Shown: positions 51,135 to 62,732, counted from the stretch's first letter. The stretch is 64,000 nucleotides of DNA from Caprella mutica (GCA_947561585.1 CANNZV010000422.1:1-64000); one strand, 5' to 3'. Notes: a model not told the origin generated them from the letters alone. Translations and numbers: made by a program.

Positions 51135-52222
51135 AAGTGAGACAAGCACCGATGAATGCCCTCAAGGATGGAAAAGGAAAATGAAGAGGTGATAGTAAAT
51201 TAAGTCTACTAAAAAAATCTGATCTCCTAGTTGAAGAGCAAAAATGTCCTCTAAAACTGCAAGTAGCGTTAAAAACTGACAAGGTAGAAATTAAAAAGAA
51301 TTTGGTGAAAACCAGTATTTTTCGGCATTTTTCTTTTCTCTACTAGAATAGTTGTTAAATATCTTCCTGACCTTGATCTTCAATGGCTTTTGAGCTTTGA
51401 TAGTAAAGTTTTGAATGAATGAATAGTTCAAAAGAACTGGGAAGTTCATGCTTCATTTTTTGCCTACTAACCATTGCCCATTTGTTTATAAAATATTGTT
51501 TTCTATATCCCATGATTAAATTCTTGCATATAATATACACATGAAATGTTTGGTGCAGTTGCATTTCGATCCGCATGGGCCAATCTGTTGCATCTGTTCT
51601 GTGTGGATGTAGTCCCAAGCCCAAACTTGTATAAAGTGTGTCATGAATCATGATTGACTTATTTTAAATATCATAACAAAAGCAAGATTGAAAATTAAAT
51701 ACGATGAAATATCGTGGTTCATATCTTAGCACTCATCAATGAATATTTAAGTATAACAAATCAAACTATTCTCAAACTATATATCAGAATTTCTCACAAA
51801 TTTTAATCAACATGATTATATACGATATAGTTAGGTGAACAAAATTGAGTTCACGGCAAATTCTATTATATGCATTTCTACCAGAAAAAAACATGTAGCT
51901 TCTTCAATATTTATTAAAATATACTAACTCAAAGTTGGTTCCGTTTCTTTGGGACACCCTGTATAATAAGTAGTATGACAAAAACTGTAATAATTTTTAA
52001 GATAATATCAATTCACAAAGGTTCCAGAATACTTTGTTCACATGTATTTACTTATATGATGCCATTTCGGCAAAATATCTGAAATAGTTCTTGCTTGAAG
52101 AATACATTTTCTCTCTTTATAAATATAAAACATAAACTTGATAAGGATTTGATATGGTACATTAGCATTTAGCTTCCAGTACAGTTTATTTTAATTTATT
52201 TATTTGTTTCAATTTGTCTAAT
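51135..52222. other. Intergenic sequence with a mariner-like terminus
   Basis: The sequence GTTTCTTTGGGACACCCTGTA at about 51,942-51,963 resembles the outer end of mariner-type inverted repeats and sits next to TA. I could not find its partner end. A 98-codon minus frame at 51,355-51,651 has no recognisable motif. Confidence 0.35.
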
Positions 52223-52854
52223 ATGTCTGGGAAAAAGAAACCTTATGATGGTCTGAAAGTTTTGGAGGCAGCCGCTGCTGTAAAGAATGGAATGTCATAT
52301 AAGGATGCTGTTCAAATCTATGGAGTACCTAGATCAACTATTAATGACAAAGTTATGCAGCGGTATCGTTCTGAGAAAAATAAGTCAGGTATATTTAATA
52401 TTTATACCGTATACGTATGTTATGTATACATGTATACTAATGAAATATATCATACAAAGAATTCATTTTAATTTTGATACTGATAAAAAACTAAAAAAGT
52501 TACGCAAACTTAGAGAGAAAGAGCAAAGAAGACAAGACAGAATTAAGAAAGGAACCAAACGAAAGAGAACCGAAGGGGATGAAGAGGAATCTAGAAATTG
52601 TGTTGTTGAGTGATGATGACGTCATTTTAGAACAAGATGCTGATGTAAGCTTTGCTTCTTTTAGCGCTGAAGGATGGGAGGTACCCGAATTGTGGATTGG
52701 ATGCTCTGGAATTGCATGCGATAAATGGTATCACAAAGATAGTCTTTCGGCAGGAATTTCAAGTATGACATAAGAAGAGTTGGATAATTTTCCTTACTTC
52801 TGTTGCAAGTTTTGCGAGAAAAAAATCAACATCAAAGAAGTGAATACTAATTAA
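52223..52854 (+). pseudogene. Relic of a psq-HTH / PHD-type transposase-family gene lacking the DDE domain
   Basis: The frame from ATG 52,223 has a pipsqueak-type helix-turn-helix at residues 6-50 (VLEAAAAVKNGMSYKDAVQ, then YGVPRSTINDKV), typical of pogo/Tigger-related transposases and their domesticated relatives. It ends in KSG at a possible donor (CAG/GTATAT, 52,389). About 90 bp later another frame has a basic KKLRKLREKEQRRQDR stretch. A third frame then has a PHD-like end: WIGCSGIACDKWYHKDS, then an in-frame TAA, then NFPYFCCKFCEKK, with the final stop at 52,852. Relatives usually have a Cys where KDS has Ser. The catalytic DDE region that normally lies between is absent. Frame changes, an internal stop and the lost zinc ligand argue for a decayed deletion derivative. 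Confidence 0.7.
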
Positions 52855-52970
52855 TCATCAAGGATTATCTCTTATTTATTATTATTATTTTCTCTTCGAA
52901 TATATTACTTTTCATTGTTTTATGTTATTAATTAGTTTAGAAGGATTTATGAATTTCTGTGATATTTTAT

Positions 52971-53746
52971 TGGGTTAGATACGAATTATCGGTCGGTTCC
53001 TCATTTTAAATCACGTTCAAGAAAAAACGCGTAATAATTAATATTTAAACTTTATTTTTATTGGTATCCACAGGATACAGTAACATAGAGTATGGTAATC
53101 AGCTGATTGAATCTATAGTTTGACGTGACCACCGGGTGACTCAAAATGGCGACTCTGACCACACTTTGAAACATGCAAAAACCTACTTAAACTTAATCAC
53201 TTTTAAATTGAATTTTTTCTCATCAATTACTAACTAGGCATTAGTTAAATTGTATTTCCATTATTTTTTTCCTTATTTGTTATTCATTGGAACTACAATT
53301 TAGCAGTTAACTAGCACTAGTTTAAGCTGCTAGGTAGCATATGTTCAAGACCCTATTTTTTATAGATAAGTAAAAGAAATGAACAATTAAAACACACCTG
53401 AATTATATCTATATATTCAACTTTGAGGTTCAATCACCATTTTCGCTTTTCTTTTGTACGAAACCCTTATAAAATGACTTTAAACTTCTCGATATTAACA
53501 TGCAAATACGAGGAATTATGAGCCGCTCGGTCACAAACAAGGAATGTGTTGTTGTGGTGACGTCATATTTTTGTGTCGTCTGCTAGGTACTATACCTGAT
53601 TATGTTCTTATACTTTGGGTATCCATGATACCTGTATCATGCATAGGTATCATGGATACCGATTTATATAAAAGTTAAATAATAATTTTTTTTTTCTTAC
53701 GTGACCGAAAATGTGAAACTGACCGATAATTCGGAACTTTCCCTAC
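52971..53746. mobile_element. Long member of the TAGGGTAAGTTCC MITE family, about 775 bp
   Basis: The left end GAATTATCGGTCGGTTCC is the inverted copy of the right end (reverse complement GAATTATCGGTCAGTTTC, after TAGGGAAAGTTCC). Subterminal GGTATCC...GGATAC words recur, including TGGGTATCCATGATACC near 53,617. The interior is not coding. It lies about 115 bp downstream of the psq relic. Confidence 0.7.
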
Positions 53747-54080
53747 TCATATTATTGTTTAGATTAGATTCTTTATTGGAAAAAATAAAAATAAAAAGAT
53801 TACATACATGAGAAATACGGATTACATATAGGCATTTATACAATTATATTTACAAATTTTTGCTATAAATTAAGTAAACTAAACAATAATCAAAATCCAA
53901 GCCTATACGAAGTTTCATATAGAAACTTTTTTTCTATTGCTATTTAGGCATTTACGTATTCATAGCTTATATATGTGTTTCATAAACTCGTTTTGTAAAT
54001 GGAATTTGTTAAATATACACGATACAAATTTTTTAAATATCGTCAAGTTAAACATTATGCATCAGCTTCAGATAATGTAC
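53747..54080. other. Intergenic sequence, nothing recognised
   Basis: AT-rich spacer between two members of the same MITE family. No gene was recognised. Confidence 0.4.
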
Positions 54081-54228
54081 GAGGGTAAGTTATGAAGTAT
54101 CGGTCAGTTCCGCATCTTTGTTCATATAAGAAAAATGATTTAATGTAATTCAATATCTATATAACGATTTTTTTTTGTCATATATAATCGTAGATGTGAA
54201 ATTGACCGATATTTTGTCACTTACCCTC
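54081..54228. mobile_element. MITE of the TAGGGTAAGTTCC family, 148 bp
   Basis: The ends are GAGGGTAAGTTATGAAGTAT and, reverse-complemented, GAGGGTAAGTGACAAAATAT, followed on both sides by CGGTCA(G/A)TT(C/T)C(G/A)CATC. It is a compact copy with both arms intact and no coding capacity. Confidence 0.8.
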
Positions 54229-54439
54229 TTGCTTTCTAAATGCTGTATTGATATCAGAAACAAGTTTATTAGTTATTATGTTCGATTTCAACGGAATTTT
54301 TCAACCTTAAATTTTTTATAACCGATTGGAAATTGGTTCGTGATGATGACATGACACGATTTTAAATGTTTCGTTTTTGATTCAAATAAAAAAGTTAAAA
54401 ATGTTAAATGGATTCATTTATCAATCACTATCACACTAA

Positions 54440-54790
54440 GTATCTCTTATCCGGAATTTAAAAGAATTTATCCAAATATTGTTAATATGTAATGATATCC
54501 GGTAATATGAAAAATCGTTTCAGATCATCCGGCATATTGAAAAGGTTTTTCAGTTCGTCCGGTAAATGAGTTTGAATTGAAAATATATCCGGTAATATGA
54601 AAAAAACTACATTTTTATAATTCGAATTAAAAATCATGTAGATTTTTTTCATCATAAATAGGCAACACTGGTTTACAAAATCAAAACTAATGACAATCAT
54701 ACTTTGTCATTGCGCCTGGTTTGACGTGAAAAGACGTGTTACATTGGTTGTTATTACTACTTGAAGTGAAGGGTGTCCGGTAATTGAGTC
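54440..54790. repeat. Cluster of TCCGG(T/C)A-AATATGAAAA motifs
   Basis: TCCGG followed by AAT-type words occurs near 54,450, 54,499, 54,529, 54,560, 54,590 and 54,776, three of them as CCGG(T/C)(A)ATATGAAAA. Spacing is about 30 bp in the core, suggesting a decayed short tandem repeat. Confidence 0.45.
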
Positions 54791-54810
54791 GTTACCATAC
54801 TTGGATTTTA

Positions 54811-55198
54811 TACAGTGTGCCCACAAACAATGTATCCTCTGCTATTGAATATAACTCCTACATATAATTCCTTAATTAATCTACGTATCTGTGTTACCAA
54901 TATACCTATATTATGCATGCTATCATAGAATGATAAATTATGCAGATTCAAGGCAACTGGTGAATCAGTGGACAAAATAATATCGCATCTTGCGGGACAA
55001 TAAAATCCTTATTTTTGGGTCACGTGACTGGCAATCTAGCGTCAGTTTAATGGAGAAATGATATACCTGAAACAAAAAAAGGTTTTACACCGTCTTCCGT
55101 AGCGTCCTGCTATCGCTGCAACACTTCCTCTCTCTAGAGTAGTTTATCATAACTCTATGATTCAAGGTAGTGGATACATTTTTTGTGAACACACTGTA
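54811..55198. mobile_element. TA-flanked mariner-like MITE, 388 bp
   Basis: The left end TACAGTGTGCCCACAAACAA, followed by TGTATCCTCTGC, matches the reverse complement of the right end, TACAGTGTGTTCACAAAAAA, followed by TGTATCCACTAC. TA lies on both sides. ACAGTGTG/CCACAAA termini with TA duplication are typical of the Tc1/mariner superfamily. No transposase is encoded. Confidence 0.85.
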
Positions 55199-55252
55199 TA
55201 ATCGTAATAATTGAACAAACAGCAATTTTATGCTCTGAAATATTTTTGGTAG

Positions 55253-55380
55253 TAGGGTAAATTCCAAGTTATTGAGTAGTTCTACATTTTGGATATGTAA
55301 CTATAGACATTATAATATTAATTATTTATCTTCTATTCTAGTTGGTATCACGGATAAAAATGGAAATAAAAGTTAAATAA
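55253..55380. mobile_element. Half copy of the TAGGGTAAGTTCC MITE family
   Basis: TAGGGTAAATTCCAAGTTAT, GTAGTTCTACATTTTGG, GTTGGTATCACGGATA and AATAAAAGTTAAATAATGAT match the left half and centre of the copy at 48,770. The right arm is absent. Similarity extends about 55 bp upstream (ACAAACAGCAATTTTATGCT), as in the 48.7-kb copy. Confidence 0.65.
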
Positions 55381-56183
55381 TGATTATCACCACCCATAAA
55401 TGGTTTGGTTATCTTTCTCTGTCTGTGTCCTTTCAATAAATTTTCAGATATTAGGCAAAATATGTTCCCAGGTGGTAGCATGAATACTAATTCTTTTGAC
55501 GAGTTCAATAAATTGTAGATTATTTAAAATCAACAGAGTTAATATTTAATGATTTATTTACAATCTGTCATTAAATTTATCGGTCTGGTTAGCAGTAGCC
55601 AGACTTTTTACAAGACTTTTTCAGTCACTATATTTACTCTATTAAATTATAATCTCGAGTTAGGTCCCGGTATCAATTAGATTAGACTATTTATTTTCTA
55701 GGACCAAATCTAACATGTTCACATCTATTCTCTACTTTTGCTTTTGTGATATGCATACTATTTTAATTTTAAAAAATAATTGATCACCTAGACCTATCCT
55801 TGCTTTTTGAAATGTTTTCGATCCTATGAATTGATATATGGTTATCAGTTGTAAATTAATAGATTAGATTGAATAAGTAATCTCATTAGGTCAGTTTATA
55901 AATAAGTAGTTAGATGACATAAATAACTTTACGTAGTGATAAATAGGTAGGCTAGATGAATTAATTAACCAGGCTAGATTAAAAAAGTTGATAAATCTTT
56001 GATATGCTGCAATTGTACTATAACTTAATGAATAATAAATTAATGATAAAGCCTTTATCTTCTAAACCATATTTTAGTGCAATTCATCTTACTCATAGGC
56101 ACTGATATTGAAATATGCTAATAGAATTACCAAGGTCAAATTGAAAACGAAATGTAAACATTTAAGTTTTAGATTTATTATTT
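55381..56183. other. Intergenic or intronic sequence, nothing recognised
   Basis: AT-rich unique DNA. No exon with flanking splice sites, element ends or tandem repeat was recognised. Confidence 0.4.
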
Positions 56184-56191
56184 AGAAGTAC

Positions 56192-56238
56192 AATTTTAAT
56201 TCTCGTCACTTTCTTTCACGACTGTAGGTTGCCAATTC
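56192..56238 (-). other. Possible terminal exon, minus strand
   Basis: Minus strand: acceptor CTCTTATTTCAG before 56,238, then a frame ending ESDEN-stop (TAA at about 56,194-56,196). It joins in phase with the candidate exon at 56,319-56,385 if that exon is read in its basic frame (KRISKLSLSHHHKRKK). No family was recognised. Confidence 0.35.
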
Positions 56239-56318
56239 CTGAAATAAGAGATTCGTATATTAATATATATTGAATAGAAATTCACAGTATCGTTCATATA
56301 CATTATCAATAACATCAC

Positions 56319-56385
56319 CTACTCTTTTTCCTTTTGTGATGATGAGATAGCGACAGCTTCGATATTCTTTTCATGTCTGGAATCC
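56319..56385 (-). other. Possible exon, minus strand
   Basis: Bounded by an acceptor (ATATGCTTTTAG before 56,385) and a donor (GAGTAG followed by GTGATG at 56,318). In the phase set by the exon at 56,466-56,563 it reads DSRHEKNIEAVAISSSQKEK and meets TAG exactly at the donor. In another phase it is a basic, histidine-rich segment. Which frame is used cannot be decided here. Confidence 0.35.
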
Positions 56386-56465
56386 CTAAAAGCATATGAA
56401 AAAGTTAGAGCTAATCATATTGCAAATACATATTGAAAAATCATCTAATATTTTCAAATACTTAC

Positions 56466-56563
56466 TTTGACCTAGCATAATTGTTCCTGAACCATTCAAA
56501 GGAATTGAAGAGGACTCCGATAGTTGATGACGTTGATCTACTTCATCAATTCTTCATCAAGAT
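56466..56563 (-). other. Candidate C-terminal exon of the unknown minus-strand gene
   Basis: Minus strand: acceptor CTACTTTCAG before 56,563 and a perfect donor GTAAGT at 56,465. Entering in phase 1, the phase left by the exon ending at 62,515, gives LDEELMK and then TAG at 56,538. The remaining sequence is protein-like in another frame (STIGVLFNSFEWFRNNYAR) and continues in phase into the next exon. Either the coding region ends at TAG and the rest is 3' UTR, or there is a frame disruption near 56,538. Confidence 0.4.
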
Positions 56564-57110
56564 CTGAAAGTAGATTCAGAAAATATAGAAAACCATATAT
56601 TAATAAAGAAATGAAACGGGCTCTTACTATTATTATCAAAGAGGTATATGGTAGAACTATTTTACTACAAATATTATTCAAATATCATACAATAAATAAT
56701 CATCACAGATTAATTTTTTCTTCCACCATCACGGGGTGATTGACATGGGGATAAATAAATCTAGCATACATAAAATAATGAATATTTACTCTGTTCAATT
56801 ATATGAAACAGAACTATATTAGGTCTGTATAGCAAAGAAACTATAGTAATGGGTGAGAGATGGGGACGGGGGACTGTTGTAAAACCCCTCGTACCCCCTT
56901 TCACCCCCTCATTGGTGTAACTTGTATTGCTGACTAACATTGTTACAATTATCGTCGTTTAGGTTATTCATATGTCCAAAATTTCTTACATTCAGTATCA
57001 TTATACAGTATACTAAATAATTCACCTGAGTTACGCAACATGCTGATGAATGGTACTGATTGATTATATACTATCTGGGGGGGGGGGGGAATTTCATGGC
57101 ATGTCCTATC
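56564..57110. other. Intron-like sequence with poly-G run
   Basis: Contains a run of 13 G at about 57,077-57,089. No exon was recognised. Confidence 0.4.
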
Positions 57111-57354
57111 TTAACCCTTTCGCTCCGATTTTTTTCTGAGTTCATTATGAGTAATAATAAAGTTTTTTTAATAATATTTATGTGTTTGTATATTATTTTA
57201 ATCTATTGATAAAGTGTTTGTTTATATCAAACTTATGATGGGACAATATTTCCCACCAGTAATGTACATCACAGACTATTGGGACAATATATCCCAATAG
57301 AATATGAATGTTATTAGTGGGACATATTTAGCCCATTCGGCGCAAAAGGGTTAA
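57111..57354. mobile_element. TTAA-flanked MITE (piggyBac-like), 244 bp
   Basis: TTAA at 57,111 and 57,351 bracket ends CCCTTTCGCTCCGA and, reverse-complemented from the right, CCCTTTTGCGCCGA. CCCTTT-type termini with TTAA duplications are characteristic of piggyBac-superfamily MITEs. The inner part repeats GGGACAATAT(T/A)TCCCA twice. No transposase is encoded. Confidence 0.88.
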
Positions 57355-59700
57355 ATTATAAACGAGGATGATTTGAAGTTTCGAGAATAATTATGATATA
57401 TTAGTGTGATTCCATTCGAACAACCACATATAGATATTTCAATATTACCAACCAAAATGCCCCAAACTTTCTTATTGCTATAGTTTAGGCTTAGTAGTAC
57501 TTCCATGAGCTCAGATAAATAATTATTAGCAATTATATATTTGACTTTAACATTCTCATACTTATTTGATATTAAGTGACCAAAACAAAATAGTGAAAAA
57601 TACTCTAATTATTACTGGGGAACGCAAATCAATAATTATAATTAATTTTAATAGAAATGTAAAGCTAATTGAAAAACAGTAAGATTTGATGCCACCGACC
57701 TTCTATATTCAAAGATAACTCCCTAATTGGTATCTTAATAGAAATTAATTGGCATCTTTTCCCAAAACTACGAGAAGGCGAACCTTATCCTATGCAACGT
57801 GTCAAATCTCAAAATTTTGACTGAAAACTCCACGGTTTTTGCATCTAAAATTTAAAGTGACCTCGTTTATTTTTTCCCTGATAATATCTTTGTAATAAAT
57901 ACAACAAGTGATCATGTAAATTGAATAAAAATGTTACTATACTTTCAAAATTACACATATTTAGTTTATATTTCCTTTTCTAAAACTTCTTTAGTTTGGA
58001 TTTTAGTAATGTTATTCCGATACTTCTTAAGCTTCTTTCCAAACTGCATAATATTCACAACATCTCTACGGAATGGCTGTGGTTATTTTCATAAATGAAG
58101 ACTCATCAAAATTAACTTGGATTTCCCGGTGACCGGTCCGAAAACCGTTTCGCCGAAAATTAAAAAAACTCTATACGTTATAAATATAAAGAGATATGTT
58201 CCACCTAAGGTTAGGTTTGCGGTCAGGTTGGGTGGGGGTATTTATTTCGCAGTACAAATATGGCGAAATACATAAGTTATATATGTAAATATATGAATTC
58301 TAGTTCATAGCATATTCCCTCGCCCGATGAAGAAGGCCCTCTTTTCAGACGTTAAGTAATAAGATGGCTCTTTATTTAAGTATGTGTATTATGTTCCATT
58401 CATTCTCCATAATTAAATCACATCAATATATGACTCATCCACAGTGTACCATCCGGTATATCACTTCGGCATCATTTATATATAAAAGTGCAAGCCGTGT
58501 TTGAAGGACAGAAAGCTCCCCAATCCCCATGGTCCTACCCTGACGTATTAATTATCGTATAATAACCCATATTGAAAGGTCTGTTCCCGAGGACAATAGG
58601 CAAATGGAATCTACGGTTTGTAACCTTCCCATAGTATTTAAATAGTGTAGTTACTTCAATTAGTATTATAATTTGCAACAAAAAATAGATCTGCAATAAG
58701 AAATTACTATTTTTAAAATAAATACAAATTATCGAGTGCAACTGTCTTGTACTGGAAATGCAATTAATATCAACAGTATTTAAGGTTCATCAAATAGTAA
58801 CGAGGGCTTTCATAAAGTAATTAAATTATGAATATTTCTGTATATACTGATTCTGTTAAAATAAATCATTGTTGCAGATATATAAAATTTTAAATGAACA
58901 TAGTATAGCACATGTTTCTTAAATCAAATTTATTCAAATCAGGTAGAACATGATTATCATACTAGATTCCAATAATTTAGACAATAAGTTAATTCCTCCA
59001 TTTTTTAGAATTTTTTTAATTAATGGAAAATTGAACAAATATTTTCTCACTTAAATCAAATTTAAAATTATTGTATTGAATTAGTTATGTACTTTTACAA
59101 CATTACAAATAATGGTCAATTCAAAATCCTGTTGCTAAGATTATTATTAGATAAAATATTAAATACACTGTAGCCAACATTAAAAATAATATTCAATTTA
59201 CTTCTTTTAATGAATAAAACCAAATAACAGGCCATTGCCATAATTTTACACATTTCTATACATTTTCATTTTTCCTAACCTATTTGTTATATAAGAATAT
59301 TTTATATCAATTCTACTACATAGATAATTGTAATATTATTAAAAATATTGATCAATCAAATATCTCATTGAGAAACTAAGAAAATATTGTAATAATTCAA
59401 TACAATTCCAATACGTGTGTTCTACTTCTAATAATCTAAACTAAGACGAGAGATCATTCTGTCTCAGTCCTATTTTCAAAATGGAGTACAAACAGCACAT
59501 TAGATAACTAGGCCTACATATTGATTACTAAACATATATGGATATAAAAGAATCATTATTTAAGATGGTATAAAAAGATTTTTTGAGAGGGTTGGTCAAC
59601 GACGGGAATTAAGCAATTATCAACAATCAAAACCCTTGAAAAAGACATATTATTTCAGAGCTTTGTGTGGAAATACATAGTTATATAAAATTATACATAT
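57355..59700. other. AT-rich intron or intergenic DNA, nothing recognised
   Basis: No coding exon, element end or tandem array was recognised. Short minus and plus frames here (for example 58,535-58,741) have no motif and AT-driven composition. Confidence 0.4.
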
Positions 59701-59760
59701 TTGAACCTGTCTGAACATGATTAAACATGTCTGGATATGCTTGAACTTGTAGAACATGTT
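59701..59760. repeat. Short 20-bp tandem repeat, three diverged copies
   Basis: TTGAACCTGTCTGAACATGA, TTAAACATGTCTGGATATGC and TTGAACTTGTAGAACATGTT follow each other directly. Each is itself two TGAACATGT-like decamers. Confidence 0.6.
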
Positions 59761-60984
59761 TAACTAATTTTCATTGTAATTATTGTGCTAAAATTTTGTA
59801 CTACAGAATAATATAAGGAACACAAATATAGATGCAGACAAATATAATGTTAATTATATTTCACTTTTCAGAATTAGAAGTTACTGTCCTACAAATTATT
59901 AAATCTTTTTTTTTTTTGAAATATAAATAGTAATTTAGAACCAATATAAGTAACAATATTTTAAACAATACCTACTCGAAATATGAATAATATAAAAAAA
60001 TATAATTCTAATTCCTATAATTTCTTAACATTACTCGGAATAGTTTTAATTCTAACCAAATTAACCATTCAAAAAAAAGTACATTTTTTTTAGCTAAATG
60101 ACTTTATTAATTAGAAACATTTCATTAAATTAAGAGATGGGAAACAAAATCCAGTTTCCTACACGTCAAAGGTGACTGCTGTCCTTATTGGTTGAGAGAG
60201 CTGTTAGTTTGTGACAGCAGTGGTGTGGGCAGGACTCTCAAAGTGGAACAGACATATGCGATCCTGTCAGAAAAGTGAACAAGAATTAGTAAGAGGAAAA
60301 TGTTCGAATTAGCGTCTAAGTTTGACCAATCTGAGGCAATGTTTCTGTTTTATTTTTTCGTCTCATTGAGATAATGGAGAGAAGTGGAAATGATTTGAGT
60401 GAAGAACACAAAGTGAAATTGTTCTTCAGTGGTAGAGAGGGCTCATGACTGCATTAAAGCTACCGTCTACGAATAAATCACAGTCCAGGGTGAACTGGAA
60501 GAGGATGGAAGAGGAAAATGAAGTGTCGCTAGCAGTAAAAACTATATTAAATGAATAAAATTTCATAAGCATTAAGTAATTTTTTTAAGTATTAAAAAAT
60601 AACAGAAAAATTAATAATTTATTATTCATTTTATTATCATATTTAGTATAAAAAATATAATAAAATTTATGATTAAATATAAAAAATAATTTATTAGTAT
60701 TTTAAGACTATTATAACAGACTTAGGAACAATGATAGCAAGAGCTAATTGAAAAAGATAATCAAATTTAATAATGATAACCAAAGTACTAGTAGTGATAT
60801 TGATGACGGTGAAATTTTTGTGTATAGGAATAATTTTTTGCAATATATCCCGATAAAAGTTGAATTACTGCAGTGAATCTTTAATTAATTGAATCAATTG
60901 AATTAAAAATAATTAAATTAATTAAATATATAAAAACTTTAAATGGAATTCAATCAAATTAATTTTGATGCTCAATATATTATA
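59761..60984. other. AT-rich DNA, nothing firm recognised
   Basis: A less AT-rich patch at 60,160-60,540 contains an 8-bp inverted pair CTGCTGTC/GACAGCAG about 32 bases apart and short broken frames. No gene or element could be named. Confidence 0.4.
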
Positions 60985-62111
60985 CTAGTGGGTAGCCGTG
61001 CAAAATGCACGGTAACGTGCATATATTCCTTTATTTAATAATATTGAAGAACATTACTCATTCGTTTTTGGTGATTCATATAGCCCATTTTATATTACAT
61101 TTCATATTTATTAGGGACCATTAAATTTAAGTAATTTCCCGTCCCGTGACGTCATCACTTTGTGTAAAATGCTGTCATATACATCATAAATTATCATATA
61201 AGATAGCTTATAAATAACCACATATTTACAAAAATAAACAATATTCAAATAATCACATTATGAAAAGTAAAATATGTCGCTACATTGATCAGTTCCATAA
61301 TTGAAATATGTAGATGAAATTGAATACTCAGATACCTAGCAGCAGATATTCCATTCATATAAATTAATTAATATACCTAATTATTATGTTAAATTAGTTG
61401 TTATTTGATATAATTTATTTGGGATATATATTTATTTATTACTATTCCCACCCCTCAATATTCAATAAAAAATATTCATTATATTTTCAATCGTGCAAAA
61501 TATGAATTTTATTTTGTAGCAAAAATGATAACCAGCGCAAAATTTTATTTTGAATATTCTAATTTCCGTCATATCTCGAAAAGTATTTTGAATTTCGAAA
61601 AACGGTTAACGCAGTTATTTTTGTAGACCATTCTTACATATTAGAGAGATTTTTCTATTCGATTATTGCAAATTTTATTTATCTATTTCGTATGTTACCA
61701 TGTATTTAGCGATTTGAATTAAATCCCTATCTATTTCATTAAAATTTAATATTCAATAATTCAAAAACCCGTTCGAATTTCGTGTAACAAATCAATAGCG
61801 CTCTGTAGGACCATAGCCCGAAGGTTTCCAGAAAATGTTAGCTCATTCTGTTGATTAGTCTCTGAAAATATCCTGGAAAGTATGTCGAAATAATTCCTAT
61901 CTCTCCCATTATAAATCAAGTGTTAATAATTTGAAAACCCGTTTGAATTTCAAAAAAATCCTCTAACACGTTAAATTTGACACCACTCTCTACAATGTTG
62001 TAAATTTTCAAGTCTCTAGGTCCAACCGTTTCTGAGTAATATTGCTCAAAGTAACACACATACAGACAGACACACACACACAGACAGATGTAGCGTATTA
62101 TATTATAGTGA
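60985..62111 (-). mobile_element. Complete non-autonomous Helitron, 1,127 bp
   Basis: Minus-strand 5' end TCACTATAATATAATACGC at 62,111 is preceded by A. The 3' end has hairpin CCGTGCA-TTT-TGCACGG and CTAG at 60,988-60,985 followed by T. It shares the full body of the copies at 43,110 and 44,253, with TGACGTCA at 61,147-61,154. It lies within the presumed intron of the unknown minus-strand gene, in the same orientation as that gene. Confidence 0.87.
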
Positions 62112-62124
62112 TTTCCTAGTCGTA

Positions 62125-62292
62125 ACCCTTTCCCTCCTGAGACTTATTTTTGAAGATTTTTCTTAGAAATCATCTTTTTAGAGACGCAATAACACATTGT
62201 ATTTAATAACTATAAAAAATACATTTACACATTTGCGGCCCAAAGCAGAAATTTCCGTCATGTTCCATGCTTAATATCAGGAGGGAAAGGGT
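62125..62292. mobile_element. MITE with 16-bp perfect inverted repeats, 168 bp
   Basis: ACCCTTTCCCTCCTGA at 62,125-62,140 is perfectly repeated inverted at 62,277-62,292. The flanks are TA-rich (GTA before, AAT after), compatible with a decayed TTAA or TAA duplication. The CCCTTT termini resemble those of the TTAA element at 57,111. It lies 13 bp from the Helitron end. Confidence 0.8.
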
Positions 62293-62514
62293 AATTAATT
62301 TATATTATTTTATTAGTATATAATATAATTGAAATAATGGATGACTAATTATTGATTAAAATGTAAATATTTTGAATATTAGCGTCATGAGAAAAAGGTA
62401 GAATAGTTACTAACTGTGGACAATATTTGCCTCCTGAAGATAACTGAATAGAGATGTGTACAAATTAGCTTCAATGTTCAATTGTTCATTGTTATTTACG
62501 CATACATTACTCAC

Positions 62515-62732
62515 CTACTAATGAATGAAGCATATCAGTCAAGGGAATGCTTACATAATGTCCCCTTATCTTCATTGTGACTCTAAAGTGCAGCACAACT
62601 CTGTGACTGAACTCAAAAGTACGCCAGACTGTATCCCTCTCCCCCTCTGTCTCACCATAAACTGGTTGCCAAGACTCTCCGTCAAGGGAACACTCGATGG
62701 TGTAACTGGTACCATTTGCTTTTATTCTCACC
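62515..62732 (-). CDS. Internal exon of an unrecognised minus-strand gene
   Basis: The minus-strand frame is open and ends at a strong donor (GTAG followed by GTGAGT at 62,514), leaving phase 1. The strongest acceptor is ATTTCTCCCCTCAG before 62,732. It reads RIKANGTSYTIECSLDGESW, then a charged stretch and IPLTDMLHSLV. Joining this acceptor to the exon at 63,801-63,980 would meet TGA at once. A weaker AG before 62,718 (AATAAAAG) joins that exon in phase, so either that AG is used or an exon between them was not seen. No known domain was recognised; alternating hydrophobic/polar residues suggest a beta-rich, perhaps extracellular, segment. Confidence 0.55.

Noticed and set aside
51355..51651. 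98-codon minus-strand frame
   Set aside because: No family motif, no splice or start context, and a composition consistent with chance. Homology search would be needed before calling it.
49790..52810. Relationship between the NFPYF words in the tail at 49.8 kb and in the psq relic at 52.78 kb
   Set aside because: Only five residues are shared and the flanking residues differ. This is too little to infer homology.
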